Source of the DNA: Cyclobacteriaceae bacterium
Lineage (GTDB): Bacteria; Bacteroidota; Bacteroidia; Cytophagales; Cyclobacteriaceae
NCBI GenBank assembly: GCA_016787645.1
Contig: JAEUUF010000022.1
Location: forward strand, 372,001 to 436,000
Length of the DNA: 64,000 nucleotides
Direction: 5' to 3'
Within the stretch, counting starts at the first letter, position 1. Every line of letters begins with the position of its first letter. Below the pieces are notes generated by a model. That model saw only the letters and a list, made by a program, of their open reading frames with translations. It had not been told where the DNA came from and did no database searches. Made by a program: the position numbers and the translations under genes. Of the stretch, positions 16,852 through 26,172 are shown one piece after another.

Positions 16852-19626
16852 TCAGAACTTGAAACTATAGGTGACCGAAGGGATGATGGTGCCAATAATC
16901 GAAAGCTGGTAGGTCTTGATCTGCCCGGGCGTGTCGCTGACAAAGAAAAATGAATATGCGTTACGGCGGGCATACACATTCAGGAACGAAATGATCCAGG
17001 ATCCCGTCCAGGGTTTCTTCAACTTGTGACTGCCTTCGATGACAAAAGCGATGTCCAACCGATGATAATCCGGGATGCGCAATTGATTGCGACCTGAGAA
17101 ATAGGCTGCCCCATATCCATCCATGGTATACCCAAAAGAAGGAACCGTTACCGGTCGGCCTGTGCGATAGGCAAAGTTGCCGGTAAACGACCAACGTTTC
17201 GAGAACCGATAATTCCACGACAGGTTGAGCATATGGGGTTGATCAAAATTGGACGCATAGGTTTCTCCTCCATTGATTCCCGGGATCGTACGGAGTGAGC
17301 GGGAGTACGTATAACTCAACGCCCAGGTCAGTCGACCCTGGCTCTTGGAGATATACGTTTCTACACCATAGGCTTCTCCCTTCCCTTGCAGCAGATCAGC
17401 TTCCAATTGATCGTTCAGGATAAGTTGTGCCCCATCCTTGAAGTCCAGCACATGGTTAATCTGTTTATAAAATGCCTCTGCATAGGCCTCATAGGTCTTT
17501 TGCTTAAAGTCGCGGAAATAACCCAGGGAAATCTGGTCGGAGACCTGCGGTTTGAAGAACGTATTGGAGGGTTGCCAGATGTCCACCGGGGTTACGGCTG
17601 CGCTGTTGCTGATCAGATGGAGGTACTGATAAATATGGTGGTAACTCACCTTGATGGAAGACTGTTCGTTGAGTGCATAGCGGATGGCCGCGCGCGGCTC
17701 AAGCCCCCCAAAGGAAGCCACTGCTTCGCCAGAACCATATTTCACACTATCGACCAGGTTTCCCTTCTGAACCGGGCTTGGGGGATTATAAACATTTACC
17801 GTGGCCGGTCCCAGGTTAACAAACGACGACAGTCGCAAGCCCAAATCAAGATTAAGCTTTTGAGTCAACGGGTAGGAGTCGGACACGTACACTCCACTTT
17901 CCAGGGCCTGCTGTGCATCCATCGATACATTGCGTACGCTGGAAATGTCGGAGGTGGGTTTCAACTTCCCCGGCTGAAATCCATAATAGGTGGACTGAAT
18001 TCCGAAACCCAGCCGGTGTTTGCCCATCGTATAGGAGAAATCAGCCTTGAGGGAGGGATATGTTGTTTTGTAATTAAGATCAAACCCGTGGGCGGGTACC
18101 TGATCGGTTACGGTGTAATTGTAGTCACCGATACCAAGCAGCACGCTTCCGTTGAATCGCGGGGAAAAAATCTGATCCAGGCGAACCGAGGCCAATTGGT
18201 TCACCCACTGAAAGGAAGTGTCTCCCCTCACCCGGAGCTTATCATAACTGCGGTAATAGGAAAAAGACAACCTGGATTTTTCGCTGATCAGGTGATCCAC
18301 TCTGACCTCGGTATCATAGAATCCCACTTGGCTATTGGACAGATCCTTGTAGGTGTTCTTGAGCAAATCAAGGTACCAGTTCGCATAGGTACCCCGGCCC
18401 CCGACAGCAATTGTCGTTTTGTTCTTCTTAATAGGGCCACGTACCATCAGGTTGGCGGATACCAATCCGATTCCACCATTGACCTTCCATTTCTCCATAT
18501 CCCCGGACTTGCTGCGAATGTCCAGCACGGAAGAAACACGGCCACCATATTCAGCAGGAATTCCACCCCGATAAAAACTCAATTCTTGCACGGCCTCAGA
18601 ATTGAAAGCCGAAAAGAATCCTAGCGCGTGGGAAGTATTGAAAAGGGGAAGTCCATCATAGAGCACAAGATTCTGATCGATGCTTCCGCCCCGGACATTA
18701 AATCCGGCCGCCGCTTCTCCAACCGTATTGACCCCGGGCAGCGACTGCAGCTGGCGGACCAGGTCGGCCTCTCCCATCAAGGCTGGTTGTTTTTTCATGG
18801 CCCCGACCGAAAGCTGAAGCTGGCCCGGTCGGCTCATGGTCAATTCATTAATGGACTGCGAGCTGATCACGACCTCTTCGAGCAGGGTCGGTGCTTCCTG
18901 CATGATCAAGTTCAGGCTACCTCCGTCATACAATGTCAAATCGATAGTTCGTTCCTTGAATCCGATAAAGGTGAAGGTGAGCACATGGCGTCCGCTTGGT
19001 AACCGAAGTTCATACCTCCCCTCCCGGTCGGTGGTGGTTCCCTGGTGGCCATTCGGTACCACCGTGGCGCCGGTTATTGGTGTTTGATCTTCCTCGTTGA
19101 TGAGTCTTCCGCTCAAGGTTACTAGCTTGCCTGGTCGAAACAAGTCTGGATTTCCTACCGTTGCCGTTTCAACGGCCTGATCCTTTCGCGCTGCCACCTG
19201 GATGGCTTGCCTCCGGTTGATTTCCACCGTAGGATCCTTGACAAAAGCCAACGCGCGATCATGTATCGTCACCACGCTCAAATCAGATTCCCGGAGGAGA
19301 TCCGTCAACATATCACCGAGCGTTTGCCCCTGGTAGCTTCCTTCAATCGTATAGGGAGCGAGCCATTCATCCAGAAAGAAAAATTGGACGGCGTGCTTTC
19401 GTTCAAACTCCTGAAGGAACTGGACCAGTCTTTTGTCTTGCTCCGAGCCATCCATCCTGATCTCAAGCAATCCCTGCGCCGATGCGGTGCATTCAGCCAG
19501 AAGTATCAGCAGGATGGTAAGTATCCGAAACAAACAACAACAGATTTCTTTAAAGATAGCAAAATTGAATATCGGGGCATCCGGGAAATCCCGCGATCCA
19601 AAGCCTGGTTCGGTTGTATACCACAT
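16852..19626 (-). CDS. TonB-dependent receptor with STN and carboxypeptidase-like N-terminal domains
   Basis: Outer-membrane energised importer, 924 residues from the ATG at 19626. After the signal sequence come an STN domain (about residues 60-135), a CarboxypepD_reg-like sandwich (about 170-250, GATVVPNGHQGTTTDREGRY), the plug (about 265-375, FNVRGGSIDQN) and a 22-strand-type barrel ending in a terminal Phe. STN domains often signal to a FecR/sigma pair, but none is in the window. The start is uncertain: the hydrophobic signal core begins only 31 residues after the ATG. A TTG at 19533 would give a normal signal peptide (FRILTILLILLAECTASAQ) and is preceded by a TATCTTTA box at 19558-19551. 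The substrate is unknown. Confidence 0.88.
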   Translation of the reverse strand: MWYTTEPGFGSRDFPDAPIFNFAIFKEICCCLFRILTILLILLAECTASAQGLLEIRMDGSEQDKRLVQFLQEFERKHAVQFFFLDEWLAPYTIEGSYQGQTLGDMLTDLLRESDLSVVTIHDRALAFVKDPTVEINRRQAIQVAARKDQAVETATVGNPDLFRPGKLVTLSGRLINEEDQTPITGATVVPNGHQGTTTDREGRYELRLPSGRHVLTFTFIGFKERTIDLTLYDGGSLNLIMQEAPTLLEEVVISSQSINELTMSRPGQLQLSVGAMKKQPALMGEADLVRQLQSLPGVNTVGEAAAGFNVRGGSIDQNLVLYDGLPLFNTSHALGFFSAFNSEAVQELSFYRGGIPAEYGGRVSSVLDIRSKSGDMEKWKVNGGIGLVSANLMVRGPIKKNKTTIAVGGRGTYANWYLDLLKNTYKDLSNSQVGFYDTEVRVDHLISEKSRLSFSYYRSYDKLRVRGDTSFQWVNQLASVRLDQIFSPRFNGSVLLGIGDYNYTVTDQVPAHGFDLNYKTTYPSLKADFSYTMGKHRLGFGIQSTYYGFQPGKLKPTSDISSVRNVSMDAQQALESGVYVSDSYPLTQKLNLDLGLRLSSFVNLGPATVNVYNPPSPVQKGNLVDSVKYGSGEAVASFGGLEPRAAIRYALNEQSSIKVSYHHIYQYLHLISNSAAVTPVDIWQPSNTFFKPQVSDQISLGYFRDFKQKTYEAYAEAFYKQINHVLDFKDGAQLILNDQLEADLLQGKGEAYGVETYISKSQGRLTWALSYTYSRSLRTIPGINGGETYASNFDQPHMLNLSWNYRFSKRWSFTGNFAYRTGRPVTVPSFGYTMDGYGAAYFSGRNQLRIPDYHRLDIAFVIEGSHKLKKPWTGSWIISFLNVYARRNAYSFFFVSDTPGQIKTYQLSIIGTIIPSVTYSFKF

Positions 19627-19687
19627 TTCAGGTGAAGCGGCCTCGTGATCCTTAAACAAGTTCAAATCCACAGCCGGTAAGAATCGG

Positions 19688-19719
19688 TTTCACGGAAAAT
19701 ACAATTCCGGTTACCTTTG
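19688..19719 (+). promoter_or_regulatory. Promoter of the aminopeptidase gene
   Basis: TTTC at 19688-19691, a 20-base spacer, then TACCTTTG at 19712-19719, an exact -7 match. The ATG at 19739 follows after 19 bases. It has the same architecture as the promoter at 12294-12325. It lies in the divergent gap with the TonB receptor. Confidence 0.6.
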
Positions 19720-19738
19720 AATCGCAACTTTGCCAACC

Positions 19739-21196
19739 ATGCAACGAATTACAATCTCCCTCCTCCTGCTCCTGAGCGGAGCGGCCGGAATGGCTCAAAA
19801 CCCGGATCTTCCGAATGATTTCCTTTCCAAGGAATTCCACCGCCAACGGCGCGAGGCCTTGAGACAGAAACTTCCTCCCCGTTCCGTGGCGGTATTCTTT
19901 TCGGCGGCAGTCCGCAATCGCTCCAATGACGTGGACTACGAGTATCATCAGGATCCGGATTTCTATTATCTCACAGGATACAAAGAGCCTCAATCGGTCT
20001 TGCTGATCTTCAAAGACAAACAAAAAGCACCCAACGGCGGACTTTACGATGAAATCATTTTCGTTCAGATGCGCAACGAATTAATGGAGATGTGGACGGG
20101 CCGAAGACTGGGTGAAGAAGGTGTGAAAAAACAGTGGGGCATTGACAATGCCTTCGGAAATAAGGAATTCAAGCGCTATAACCTCGACTTCTCAAAATTC
20201 GACAAGGTGCTCTTCTACGATTTCAAAAACGATGTGCGGGACAATCCGCGTGATTCCTCCGACCTCGCTGACCTCATCACTCAGTTCAAACAAAAGGCCA
20301 ACTATCCTGATCCAGCGCGGCTGCCGGTAAACAAGGAAGAAAAAAATAACCTGGATACCCGGTCACTGTCACCGTTGATGGCCCAGCTCCGGCAGATCAA
20401 GTCGCCCGAAGAGGTTGAACTGGTGCGGAAGGCTGTGCTCGTTTCCTGCCAGGCCCAGGTGGAAGTCATGAAAGCCATGCGCCCTGGCATGAGTGAACTG
20501 GAGGTACAAGGCATCCATGAGTTTGTGTTCAAGAAATACCAGGCGGAAGATGTCGGGTATCCTTCGATTGTCGGCTCAGGCCACAATGGATGCATTCTCC
20601 ACTATGAAGAAAACTACAAACCCTCGATTGAATCCAAGGATCTCATCCTGATGGATCTCGGCGCCGAGTATCGGGGGTATACCGCTGACATTACCCGTAC
20701 TATCCCGATCAGTGGAAAATTTTCGCCTGAGCAGAAACAGATCTATGAACTGGTGCTGAAGGCCCAGGAAGAAGCCATGAAGATCTGCAAGCCGGGTACC
20801 TCTTTTGCCGACCTGACACAAGCTACTCGAGTCACAATCGACCAAGGGTTGAAAGAACTGGGCATTATCAAGGAAGGCGAAAAGCATATGTACTACCCCC
20901 ATGGCTGCTGTCATCACATTGGCCTCGATGTGCATGATAAGGGCGAGTACAACCAATTGCAGGAAGGCATGGCCATCACCATCGAACCCGGCATTTATAT
21001 CCCCGCGAACAGCAATTGCGATCCCAAGTGGTGGAACATCGCCGTGCGGATCGAAGACGATTACCTCCTCACTAAGGACGGCTACGATCACCTGTCCGCG
21101 TTGGCTCCACGCAAAGTGGAAGACATTGAAGCCACCATGAAACTGCCTAGCCCGCTCGACAGCTTTGTTCTTCCTGAGTTACCCGTCAAGAAATAA
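19739..21196 (+). CDS. pepP: Xaa-Pro aminopeptidase, exported
   Basis: M24B metallopeptidase of 485 residues that removes an N-terminal residue before proline. The ATG at 19739 gives a signal peptide (LLLLLSGAAGMAQ), so the enzyme is secreted to the periplasm. The N-terminal creatinase-like domain is followed by the pita-bread domain with its five metal ligands visible: LMDLGAEYRGYTADITRT (two Asp), HGCCHHIGLDVHD (His), the TIEPGIY Glu and the RIEDD Glu. Length fits AMPP-type enzymes. Three genes follow closely on the plus strand, suggesting a peptide and glycan scavenging group. Confidence 0.93.
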   Translation: MQRITISLLLLLSGAAGMAQNPDLPNDFLSKEFHRQRREALRQKLPPRSVAVFFSAAVRNRSNDVDYEYHQDPDFYYLTGYKEPQSVLLIFKDKQKAPNGGLYDEIIFVQMRNELMEMWTGRRLGEEGVKKQWGIDNAFGNKEFKRYNLDFSKFDKVLFYDFKNDVRDNPRDSSDLADLITQFKQKANYPDPARLPVNKEEKNNLDTRSLSPLMAQLRQIKSPEEVELVRKAVLVSCQAQVEVMKAMRPGMSELEVQGIHEFVFKKYQAEDVGYPSIVGSGHNGCILHYEENYKPSIESKDLILMDLGAEYRGYTADITRTIPISGKFSPEQKQIYELVLKAQEEAMKICKPGTSFADLTQATRVTIDQGLKELGIIKEGEKHMYYPHGCCHHIGLDVHDKGEYNQLQEGMAITIEPGIYIPANSNCDPKWWNIAVRIEDDYLLTKDGYDHLSALAPRKVEDIEATMKLPSPLDSFVLPELPVKK

Positions 21197-21199
21197 AGT

Positions 21200-22249
21200 A
21201 TGAAGAAATTCTTCCTGTGTGTTATGGTGGTAACTGGCTACAGCGCCAACGCTCAACCGATTTGGACACAGGAACAAGCCAAAGCTTGGGGCGCAACGCA
21301 GCCATGGCTCACCGGCTGTAATTTCATTCCCAGCACTGCTATCAATGAATTGGAAATGTGGCAGGCCGCTACGTTTGACCTGCCTACCATCGACCGGGAG
21401 CTGGGCTTCGCCGAAGGTCTTGGGTTCAATACCGTGAGAGTTTACCTCCACAATTTGTTGTGGCAACATGAACGCAAGGGTTTTGTGCTGCGAATGAAGC
21501 AATTCCTCGAAGCCTGCGATCGTCACCACATCCGGGTCATCTTTGTTCTTTTTGATGACTGTTGGCTGCCCGATCCCAAACCTGGGAAGCAACCCGAACC
21601 GGTTCGCGGTGTCCACAATTCAGGCTGGCTTCGATCACCGGGGCCCGCCCTTGTTTCGGATCCTTCAACGTGGGGCACCTTGGAGGATTACACGAAGGGC
21701 GTGCTGACCACTTTCAAGGACGATCGCCGCGTTGTGATGTGGGATCTGTACAATGAGCCCGGCAACAGCGGCATGGAGGATATGACCTATCCCCTGCTGG
21801 AGAAAGTTTTTCAATGGGCCTGGTCGGTGCGGCCATCGCAACCGCTGACCTGTGCCACCTGGAACAGCGGGGAAAAATTCAGTCGGTACAATGAATTCCA
21901 ACTGAAGAACTCCGACATTATTACCTTTCACAACTACAGCGACCCGGCCAACCTTGAAGCAGAAATCCAAAAGCTCCAGTCCCTGGGCCGACCCCTGGTT
22001 TGTAGCGAATATATGGCGCGAACCAATGGCAGCACGTTTGAGAAGAATATGCCGGTGCTAAAAAAATATGGAGTAGGCGCCATCAATTGGGGACTGGTGA
22101 GTGGAAAGACCAACACGATCTTTCCCTGGGGGTCCAAACCCGGCAGCGCGGAGCCGTCGCTCTGGTTTCACGACATATTTCGCAAGGATGGAACTCCTTT
22201 TGACGCCCGGGAGGTGACTTTAATCCGACAGCTAACCGGAAAGAAATGA
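21200..22249 (+). CDS. GH5-like secreted glycoside hydrolase
   Basis: A 349-residue exported enzyme (signal peptide ending ANA-Gln19) with a TIM-barrel glycosidase pattern of clan GH-A. The acid/base is probably Glu186 in WDLYNEPG and the nucleophile Glu270 in VCSEYMAR. Other GH-A landmarks are FNTVRVYLH and FHNYSD. Relatives are annotated as cellulase-family or 1,4-beta-xylanase-like proteins, so a beta-linked glycan is likely, but the substrate cannot be read. It starts three bases after pepP and overlaps the following lipoprotein by four bases (ATGA). Confidence 0.82.
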   Translation: MKKFFLCVMVVTGYSANAQPIWTQEQAKAWGATQPWLTGCNFIPSTAINELEMWQAATFDLPTIDRELGFAEGLGFNTVRVYLHNLLWQHERKGFVLRMKQFLEACDRHHIRVIFVLFDDCWLPDPKPGKQPEPVRGVHNSGWLRSPGPALVSDPSTWGTLEDYTKGVLTTFKDDRRVVMWDLYNEPGNSGMEDMTYPLLEKVFQWAWSVRPSQPLTCATWNSGEKFSRYNEFQLKNSDIITFHNYSDPANLEAEIQKLQSLGRPLVCSEYMARTNGSTFEKNMPVLKKYGVGAINWGLVSGKTNTIFPWGSKPGSAEPSLWFHDIFRKDGTPFDAREVTLIRQLTGKK

Positions 22250-23352
22250 ATCGAGCGACGTGTTTCATCTTACTGTTTGTTGCCATCTCCTGCACAACTT
22301 CCGAGAAGAATGCAGGCTTCGTATCCGATCTCGATGCTTACATGAAGAGTCATCTCACCGATGACCAGCCTGGAGGCGCCGTGCTGGTCATGAAGGACAC
22401 GTCCGTCATTTTCAGCAAAGGTTATGGACTGGCTGACCTGAAAACGCGTGAGCCAATCACCGCGAAGACGCTCTTCAACCTGGGTTCAATTTCCAAAACG
22501 TTCGTTTCCTATGGCATCCTCATCCTGCAAGCTGAAGGCAAGCTTTCTGTTGAAGACAGCCTCCTGATGTACTTCCCGGATTTCAAGAACAAAGAAATCG
22601 CGAAGCGGATCAGAATCAAACATCTGCTTACCCATACCTCGGGGTTGCCCGACAACCGTCAGGTGAGCAAAGATTCCGTTTTTTACCTCACTGCTGACGA
22701 TGCGCAGAACTGGTACCCTGTCACGCAAACGGACACACTCGAGTTTGAACCTGGGACTCAATACAATTATTCCAACCCCGCTTTTAACGGGTTGGCGCTC
22801 ATCATTGAAAAGGTAAGTGGGCGTCCCTGGCAGTCCTTCATTGCGGATGTCATCTTTGCTCCTTCCGGCATGAAGAGCAGCACGATCACGAAGGGAGCCC
22901 ACCCCAACTCGGGTGTGTCGCATGGTTACTCAAAGATTGCGGGTGAATGGAGAGAAGACGACTACGGAGAGGAGCCCACTTTTTGCGCGGCGGGCAACGG
23001 GGGCGTGTGGAGTTCTGTCGAAGAACTGGCGCTTTACGAACTGGCATTACGCAAAGCCGCCTTCCTCGATCTTCCTACCATTGACTCGTCTGCTGCAATA
23101 AAAACTTTTCCTGGTTGGCAGGCAGAGAAGCCGCCCTTTATCGGCTGGTCCTGGTTTATCGACCAGGCACCCGATGGGAGCAAAGTGATTTCACACACGG
23201 GACACCAGGGAGGATTTGCGGCGTACTACCTTTCCGTACCGGCTCAGAAGGTCTTTGTGGTGGTGCTGTACAATGCACCTTATGATGTCTATAAGTTTCG
23301 TGAGCAGGTATTTCAATTGCTTATTCAACATCACTGGCTTGATCCCGCCTGA
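22246..23352 (+). CDS. Serine hydrolase lipoprotein, class C beta-lactamase/DD-peptidase fold
   Basis: A 368-residue protein with lipobox VAIS-Cys16. The three active-site motifs of the fold are present: Ser81-x-x-Lys84 (SISK), Tyr175-Ser-Asn (YSN) and HTG near residue 315. Family members include esterases, D-amino acid peptidases and penicillin-binding-like proteins; true beta-lactam hydrolysis is not implied. Translation is coupled to the GH5-like gene. As a lipoprotein it acts in the periplasm or at the surface. Confidence 0.87.
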   Translation: MNRATCFILLFVAISCTTSEKNAGFVSDLDAYMKSHLTDDQPGGAVLVMKDTSVIFSKGYGLADLKTREPITAKTLFNLGSISKTFVSYGILILQAEGKLSVEDSLLMYFPDFKNKEIAKRIRIKHLLTHTSGLPDNRQVSKDSVFYLTADDAQNWYPVTQTDTLEFEPGTQYNYSNPAFNGLALIIEKVSGRPWQSFIADVIFAPSGMKSSTITKGAHPNSGVSHGYSKIAGEWREDDYGEEPTFCAAGNGGVWSSVEELALYELALRKAAFLDLPTIDSSAAIKTFPGWQAEKPPFIGWSWFIDQAPDGSKVISHTGHQGGFAAYYLSVPAQKVFVVVLYNAPYDVYKFREQVFQLLIQHHWLDPA

Positions 23353-23366
23353 GGTCAAAATCCCGT

Positions 23367-23396
23367 CTTGTTAATTCAATATATTTTCTACTTTTA
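23367..23396 (+). promoter_or_regulatory. Promoter of the amino acid permease gene
   Basis: CTTG at 23367-23370, an 18-base spacer and TACTTTTA at 23389-23396, which differs from TAnnTTTG only in the last base. The ATG at 23430 follows after 33 bases. It sits in the 77-base gap after the serine hydrolase gene, so the permease is probably transcribed separately. Confidence 0.5.
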
Positions 23397-23429
23397 GGCT
23401 TCACCATGCCTTAACCCGAAACAACTGAT

Positions 23430-24869
23430 ATGGCCAACCCTCTATTTCAGACTAAACCCATGGAGGTGCTGCAGGCTGAGTCCGGCAGCGAACATGGGCT
23501 TAAGCGTACCCTCGGCAAATACAACCTCATCGCCCTCGGGATCGGGGCCGTGATTGGCGCGGGTATCTTCGTGCTTACAGGACAGGCTGCCGCTCAATAC
23601 GCCGGTCCGGCCGTGACCATTTCCTTTGTGGTTTCTGCCCTCGCCTGCGCATTTGCCGGCCTTTGCTATGCGGAGTTTGCCGCGATGATCCCCATCGCTG
23701 GAAGTGCCTACACGTACGCCTACGCTACCATGGGAAGAATCGTCGCTTGGATTATCGGCTGGGCCTTGGTTCTTGAATATTTATTCTCAGGCGCCACCGT
23801 AGCGGTAGGTTGGTCAGGATATGTGGTGAATTTTCTAGGTTCGTTCGGCATTCACATTCCGGAAAAACTCTCCAGCGCCCCTATCATCTTTGATGCCAAC
23901 AACCAACTCGTTTTTACCGGGGCCCTCATCAACCTTCCTGCTATTCTGATTGTCTTTATTATCACGGCTCTCCTGTATCGCGGCATCAAAGAGTCCGCCA
24001 ACTTCAACAACCTCGTGGTGATCGTGAAGCTTTCGGTGATTGCCTTGTTCATTCTCTTCGGGTGGCAATACATTCATGCAGAAAACTGGACGCCCTTCAT
24101 CCCGGAAAACAACGGCACCTTTGGCCACTTCGGAACCTCAGGCATCTTCCGGGCTTCGGCTGTAATCTTCTTCGCTTACATCGGCTTTGATGCAGTATCA
24201 ACGGCTGCCCAGGAAGCAAAGAATCCACAGAAGGATATGCCCTGGGGAATCCTGGGTTCATTGATGATTTGCACGATAGTTTATATCCTGGTCGCCCTGG
24301 TAATGACCGGTATAGCACCGTACAGCGAATTGAACACTGCCGCTCCCATCGCCGTTGCGATAGACAAGGCAGGTGCTGGGCTTGCTTGGTTAAGCCCTTT
24401 CATCAAACTTGGCGCCATTGCTGGCCTTAGCTCAGTGATCCTTGTCATGCTCATGGGTCAGACCCGTGTTTTCTATTCGATGGCCAACGATGGATTGTTT
24501 TTTTCTCCCTTTTCCAAGGTCCACGAAAAATTCAAGACCCCCTATGTGGCAACGCTCATCACCGGCGGCATAGCCATGATTGCTTGTGGCTTCCTGCCTA
24601 TTAGCATTCTCGGAGAATTGGTATCCATCGGCACACTTCTCGCTTTTATGATTGTGTGCCTGGGCATTCTCATTCTCCGCTACAAACACCCGGAATACGT
24701 TCGTCCCTTCAAGACTCCACTGTTCCCCGTGGTTCCTATTCTCGGTATCATTTGCTGCGGCGGCGTGATGTTGTTTCTTAACACAATCATCTTCATCATC
24801 GCCGGAAGCTGGCTGCTGATCGGGTTGGTGATTTACTATTTCTACGGAAGGAAGAACGCGAAGTACTAA
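23430..24869 (+). CDS. APC-family amino acid permease
   Basis: An inner-membrane cation-coupled transporter of 479 residues with about 12 membrane helices. The first helix carries the family signature GIGAVIGAGIFVLTG (residues about 37-51), the unwound substrate-binding segment. The helix-6 equivalent AYIGFDAVSTAAQEAKNP is also typical of the cationic amino acid transporter (CAT/YfnA-like) branch. Substrate specificity cannot be read. Convergent with the following gene, with six bases between the stops. Confidence 0.92.
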   Translation: MANPLFQTKPMEVLQAESGSEHGLKRTLGKYNLIALGIGAVIGAGIFVLTGQAAAQYAGPAVTISFVVSALACAFAGLCYAEFAAMIPIAGSAYTYAYATMGRIVAWIIGWALVLEYLFSGATVAVGWSGYVVNFLGSFGIHIPEKLSSAPIIFDANNQLVFTGALINLPAILIVFIITALLYRGIKESANFNNLVVIVKLSVIALFILFGWQYIHAENWTPFIPENNGTFGHFGTSGIFRASAVIFFAYIGFDAVSTAAQEAKNPQKDMPWGILGSLMICTIVYILVALVMTGIAPYSELNTAAPIAVAIDKAGAGLAWLSPFIKLGAIAGLSSVILVMLMGQTRVFYSMANDGLFFSPFSKVHEKFKTPYVATLITGGIAMIACGFLPISILGELVSIGTLLAFMIVCLGILILRYKHPEYVRPFKTPLFPVVPILGIICCGGVMLFLNTIIFIIAGSWLLIGLVIYYFYGRKNAKY

Positions 24870-24875
24870 CTCGCA

Positions 24876-25334
24876 TTAATTGAGTATAGTGTCGGTGATG
24901 GTCAATTGCGTGCCCGCCAGCGTGATTTCATATTGACGCAATGGCCGGGAAGCAGATCCACCCGTCGGGGCGCCATTGGTAAAACTGAAACTGGAATTGC
25001 AGCAAGGATCAATCATGAACAGCGATGACGAGTGCACGTTGACGGTTGCGCACGCCTCGTTGGGCCGGAAGGTGCAGTTGCGTTCAAAGGCGCGGTAGGT
25101 TGAAGCATCCTGCCGGTACACAATCACCCCGCGCACACCGATGGAGCCGATTTCCTTGTAACCACCATTGATATTCAGCGGCTGGTATTCCGGCGCGGAA
25201 AGATTGATTACGAAATCCGGGAACGGAACGATCGGGATCGGGTCATCGCTCAGGTTGGGCTGGCACCCCATGGCCCAGGATGTCATCACAAGCAGGAAAG
25301 CTGATCTAACCCGACGTTTTCGCTGAATAGTCAT
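24876..25334 (-). CDS. Rieske-like lipoprotein lacking the histidine ligands
   Basis: A 152-residue lipoprotein; the ATG at 25334 gives a signal peptide ending AMG-Cys. The body follows the order of Rieske ferredoxin domains (VIVYRQDASTYRAFERNC, later DPCCNSSFSFTNGAPTGGSASRPL, then YEITLAGTQLTI). The positions of the C-x-H and C-x-x-H cluster ligands read Cys-Thr-Phe and Cys-Cys-Asn-Ser, so both histidines are missing and a normal 2Fe-2S Rieske cluster is unlikely. Cysteine pairs may form disulfides instead. Its start lies 29 bases inside the 3' end of the dehydrogenase gene in another frame. Confidence 0.65.
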   Translation of the reverse strand: MTIQRKRRVRSAFLLVMTSWAMGCQPNLSDDPIPIVPFPDFVINLSAPEYQPLNINGGYKEIGSIGVRGVIVYRQDASTYRAFERNCTFRPNEACATVNVHSSSLFMIDPCCNSSFSFTNGAPTGGSASRPLRQYEITLAGTQLTITDTILN

Positions 25335-26172
25335 AAAATCCTTTTCCAGTCTTTTTTCCAAGTCGTCCCTCCCGCACCAGCTGTTGCTGGATGGGACTTG
25401 GCGCAAATTTTGGGGCTCTGTCAAATCCTTCATACACCGAGGTCGTCACGGCCAGGTTGGTATCTACTCCAATCAGGTCCATCAATTCAAACGGCCCCAT
25501 CCGGAAGCCAGCGGAACGCAGGAGCGCATCCACCGCAGGAATCTCCGCGACCCTATTCTCCAATAATTTCAATGATTCCACGTAGTAATGACGAGCTACA
25601 CGGTTAACGATAAACCCCGGGGAATCTTTCGCCATTACCGCATTTTTTCCAATGCGCAAAGCGAATTCCTGAATACTGGCCACAACCTCCGGACTTGTGG
25701 CCATGCCGGAAATTATTTCCACCAGCTTCATTCGTTCTGCCGGGTTAAAAAAATGGAGGCCGATGCATCGGGAGGGGGTTCCCAATTTCTCAGCAATCCG
25801 CGTCACTGACAGGGACGAAGTGTTGGTAGCAAAAATGGTTTTGTTGCTGTTGAGCGCCTCGAGCTTCTTGAAAAGTTCTTGCTTGATATCCAGTCGTTCA
25901 ATCGCCGCCTCAACAACCAGGTCGACTTTCAAAGCTTCGAGAGTGGAAGCGGCCTGCAGACGTGAAAGAGTAGCTAACCTGTCTTCGTGACGCAACTTGT
26001 TTTTCTTCTCCGCAGCGGCGAGATTCTCTTCGATACCTTGCAACGCACGCCCCACCTGTTCTGGGTTAACATCATAAAGCATTGTGGAAAACCCTGCTGC
26101 CGCGCAGACCTGCGCTATGCCCTGACCCATCGTTCCGGCACCGACCACACCGACCGTGCGGATTGCGCTCAT
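25306..26172 (-). CDS. 3-hydroxyacyl-CoA dehydrogenase
   Basis: A soluble 288-residue NAD-dependent enzyme oxidising 3-hydroxyacyl-CoA to 3-ketoacyl-CoA, or the reverse in butyrate-type metabolism. It has the dinucleotide motif GAGTMGQGIAQ near residue 11, the NTSSLSVTRIA region, the catalytic His in GLHFFNPAERMKLVEI and C-terminal DLIGVDTN. Its length matches stand-alone FadB2/Hbd enzymes. It overlaps the pheS stop by one base (TGATG), so translation is coupled to an unrelated housekeeping gene. Choice between beta-oxidation and another role cannot be made from context. Confidence 0.9.
   Translation of the reverse strand: MSAIRTVGVVGAGTMGQGIAQVCAAAGFSTMLYDVNPEQVGRALQGIEENLAAAEKKNKLRHEDRLATLSRLQAASTLEALKVDLVVEAAIERLDIKQELFKKLEALNSNKTIFATNTSSLSVTRIAEKLGTPSRCIGLHFFNPAERMKLVEIISGMATSPEVVASIQEFALRIGKNAVMAKDSPGFIVNRVARHYYVESLKLLENRVAEIPAVDALLRSAGFRMGPFELMDLIGVDTNLAVTTSVYEGFDRAPKFAPSPIQQQLVREGRLGKKTGKGFYDYSAKTSG

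Noticed and set aside
17386-18624. A 412-codon open frame on the plus strand opposite the TonB receptor
   Set aside because: It lies wholly antisense to a gene with clear domains, has no recognisable motif, and arises from the codon pattern of the coding strand.
22246-23352. A beta-lactam resistance gene
   Set aside because: The SxxK, YSN and HTG motifs show the fold only; the lipoprotein signal and the neighbourhood fit an esterase or peptidase-type serine hydrolase equally well or better.
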